Below are positions 5,021 to 5,388 of a stretch of 5,388 nucleotides of DNA, in pieces. Position 1 is the stretch's first letter, and the number at the start of each line of letters is the position of its first letter. Source of the stretch: Candidatus Woesearchaeota archaeon (GTDB lineage Archaea; Nanobdellota; Nanobdellia; Woesearchaeales; UBA10216); contig JACPBT010000057.1 in the NCBI GenBank assembly GCA_016180145.1, positions 1-5,388 of the forward strand, read 5' to 3'. The notes under the pieces are model-generated. The model had not been told where the DNA came from, searched no databases, and was given only the letters and a program-made list of their open reading frames with translations. The translations under genes were made by a program, and so were the position numbers.

Positions 5021-5028
5021 GAGGTGGT
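5021..5028 (+). promoter_or_regulatory. Strong Shine-Dalgarno sequence selecting a TTG start
   Basis: GAGGTGGT matches the archaeal anti-Shine-Dalgarno end (GGAGGTGATC) closely, and its GAGGTG core is six bases from TTG at 5033. It is the only clear ribosome binding site in the window. It begins 12 nt after the tRNA's last base, as expected for a message that is not leaderless. Confidence 0.75.
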
Positions 5029-5032
5029 AAAA

Positions 5033-5388
5033 TTGAAATTTGAAAAACTCGCTTTTCTGCAACTGCTCGCGATTCTGGCAATGGCGGCAACAGCAACAGC
5101 GGAGAACAACGTAATGATAACACAAGTCCTTTACAACCCTATAACAGAGTCAGGAAGCGAAGCAGTAGAACTATACAACCCAACAGAAAAAGACATTGAC
5201 ATCTCAGGATGGGCAATCGCAACCGAGACGTCCATTACAGACGCAACCCTCCCTGAAGGCGCTGCAATCAAAAGCAAAGGATACTACCTTGTTGCAGACA
5301 GCGGCTGGAGCGCCAGCAAGGATAATGCAGACTGGCTACAGGCAGACTACGAAGAGGCAATAACACTTGCAAACACGGATGCAGGAGT
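5033..5388 (+). CDS. Secreted lamin-tail-domain (LTD) protein, N-terminal part
   Basis: The TTG start gives MKFEKLAFLQLLAILAMAAT, a Sec signal peptide with a Lys-bearing n-region, a hydrophobic core (about 6-18) and an ATA|E cleavage site after residue 23. The next ATG (codon 17) would remove the hydrophobic core, so TTG is the better start. From residue 28 the sequence fits the lamin-tail domain (PF00932): MITQVLYNP, then SEAVELYNPT (42-51), DIDISGWAI (54-62) and GYYLVADSGW (83-92). The LTD is an Ig-like beta fold found in many archaeal and bacterial surface or secreted proteins, often beside nucleases, other repeats or cell-surface domains. Such domains would lie beyond the window, since 118 codons are open to the edge. 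Extracellular or membrane-anchored location is expected. The partner domains, and so the role, cannot be seen. Confidence 0.85.
   Translation, partial: MKFEKLAFLQLLAILAMAATATAENNVMITQVLYNPITESGSEAVELYNPTEKDIDISGWAIATETSITDATLPEGAAIKSKGYYLVADSGWSASKDNADWLQADYEEAITLANTDAG

Noticed and set aside
1..5388. CRISPR array, insertion sequence, rRNA or defence operon
   Set aside because: No regularly spaced repeats, transposase motifs, rRNA signatures or recognised defence genes are present.

Overview
The window looks like a compact archaeal genome, possibly from a DPANN-type lineage, though the lineage cannot be fixed from 5.4 kb. The main evidence is as follows. (i) One gene belongs to the archaeal DUF99/UPF0215 family. 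(ii) Four protein genes have an AT-rich TATA-like box centred about 26-28 nt upstream of the start codon and no Shine-Dalgarno sequence, which is the arrangement of leaderless archaeal mRNAs. (iii) One tRNA gene is interrupted by a bulge-helix-bulge (BHB) intron.

Layout. 1-1586 (minus): glmS, the glucosamine-6-phosphate synthase, intact at its start and running off the left edge. Its leader holds a possible 21-codon upstream ORF. 1896-2267 (plus): an AT-rich gene for an unrecognised 123-aa protein with a CxxC...CxxC zinc knuckle. 2342-2443 (plus): a 33-codon single-membrane-span microprotein whose stop codon overlaps that of the convergent gene. 2440-3345 (minus): an unrecognised 301-aa protein. 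3509-4069 (plus): the DUF99 protein. 4073-4693 (minus): an unrecognised 206-aa Gly/Ala-rich membrane protein, ending 3 nt from the DUF99 stop. 4898-5009 (plus): a class II (long variable arm) tRNA with a 28-nt intron in its T-loop. 5033-5388 (plus): the start of a secreted lamin-tail-domain protein that begins with TTG behind a strong Shine-Dalgarno sequence and lies 23 nt after the tRNA.

The genes do not form a single pathway; the segment is a set of short, alternating transcription units with almost no space between convergent ends. The most notable item is the tRNA. The BHB fold predicts splicing to a perfect TTCAAAT T-loop. The anticodon then reads AAG (a leucine codon, with A34, which is very rare in archaea), on a body whose G73 and acceptor stem look like archaeal tRNA-Ser. 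The downstream secreted-protein gene appears to share the tRNA's promoter.
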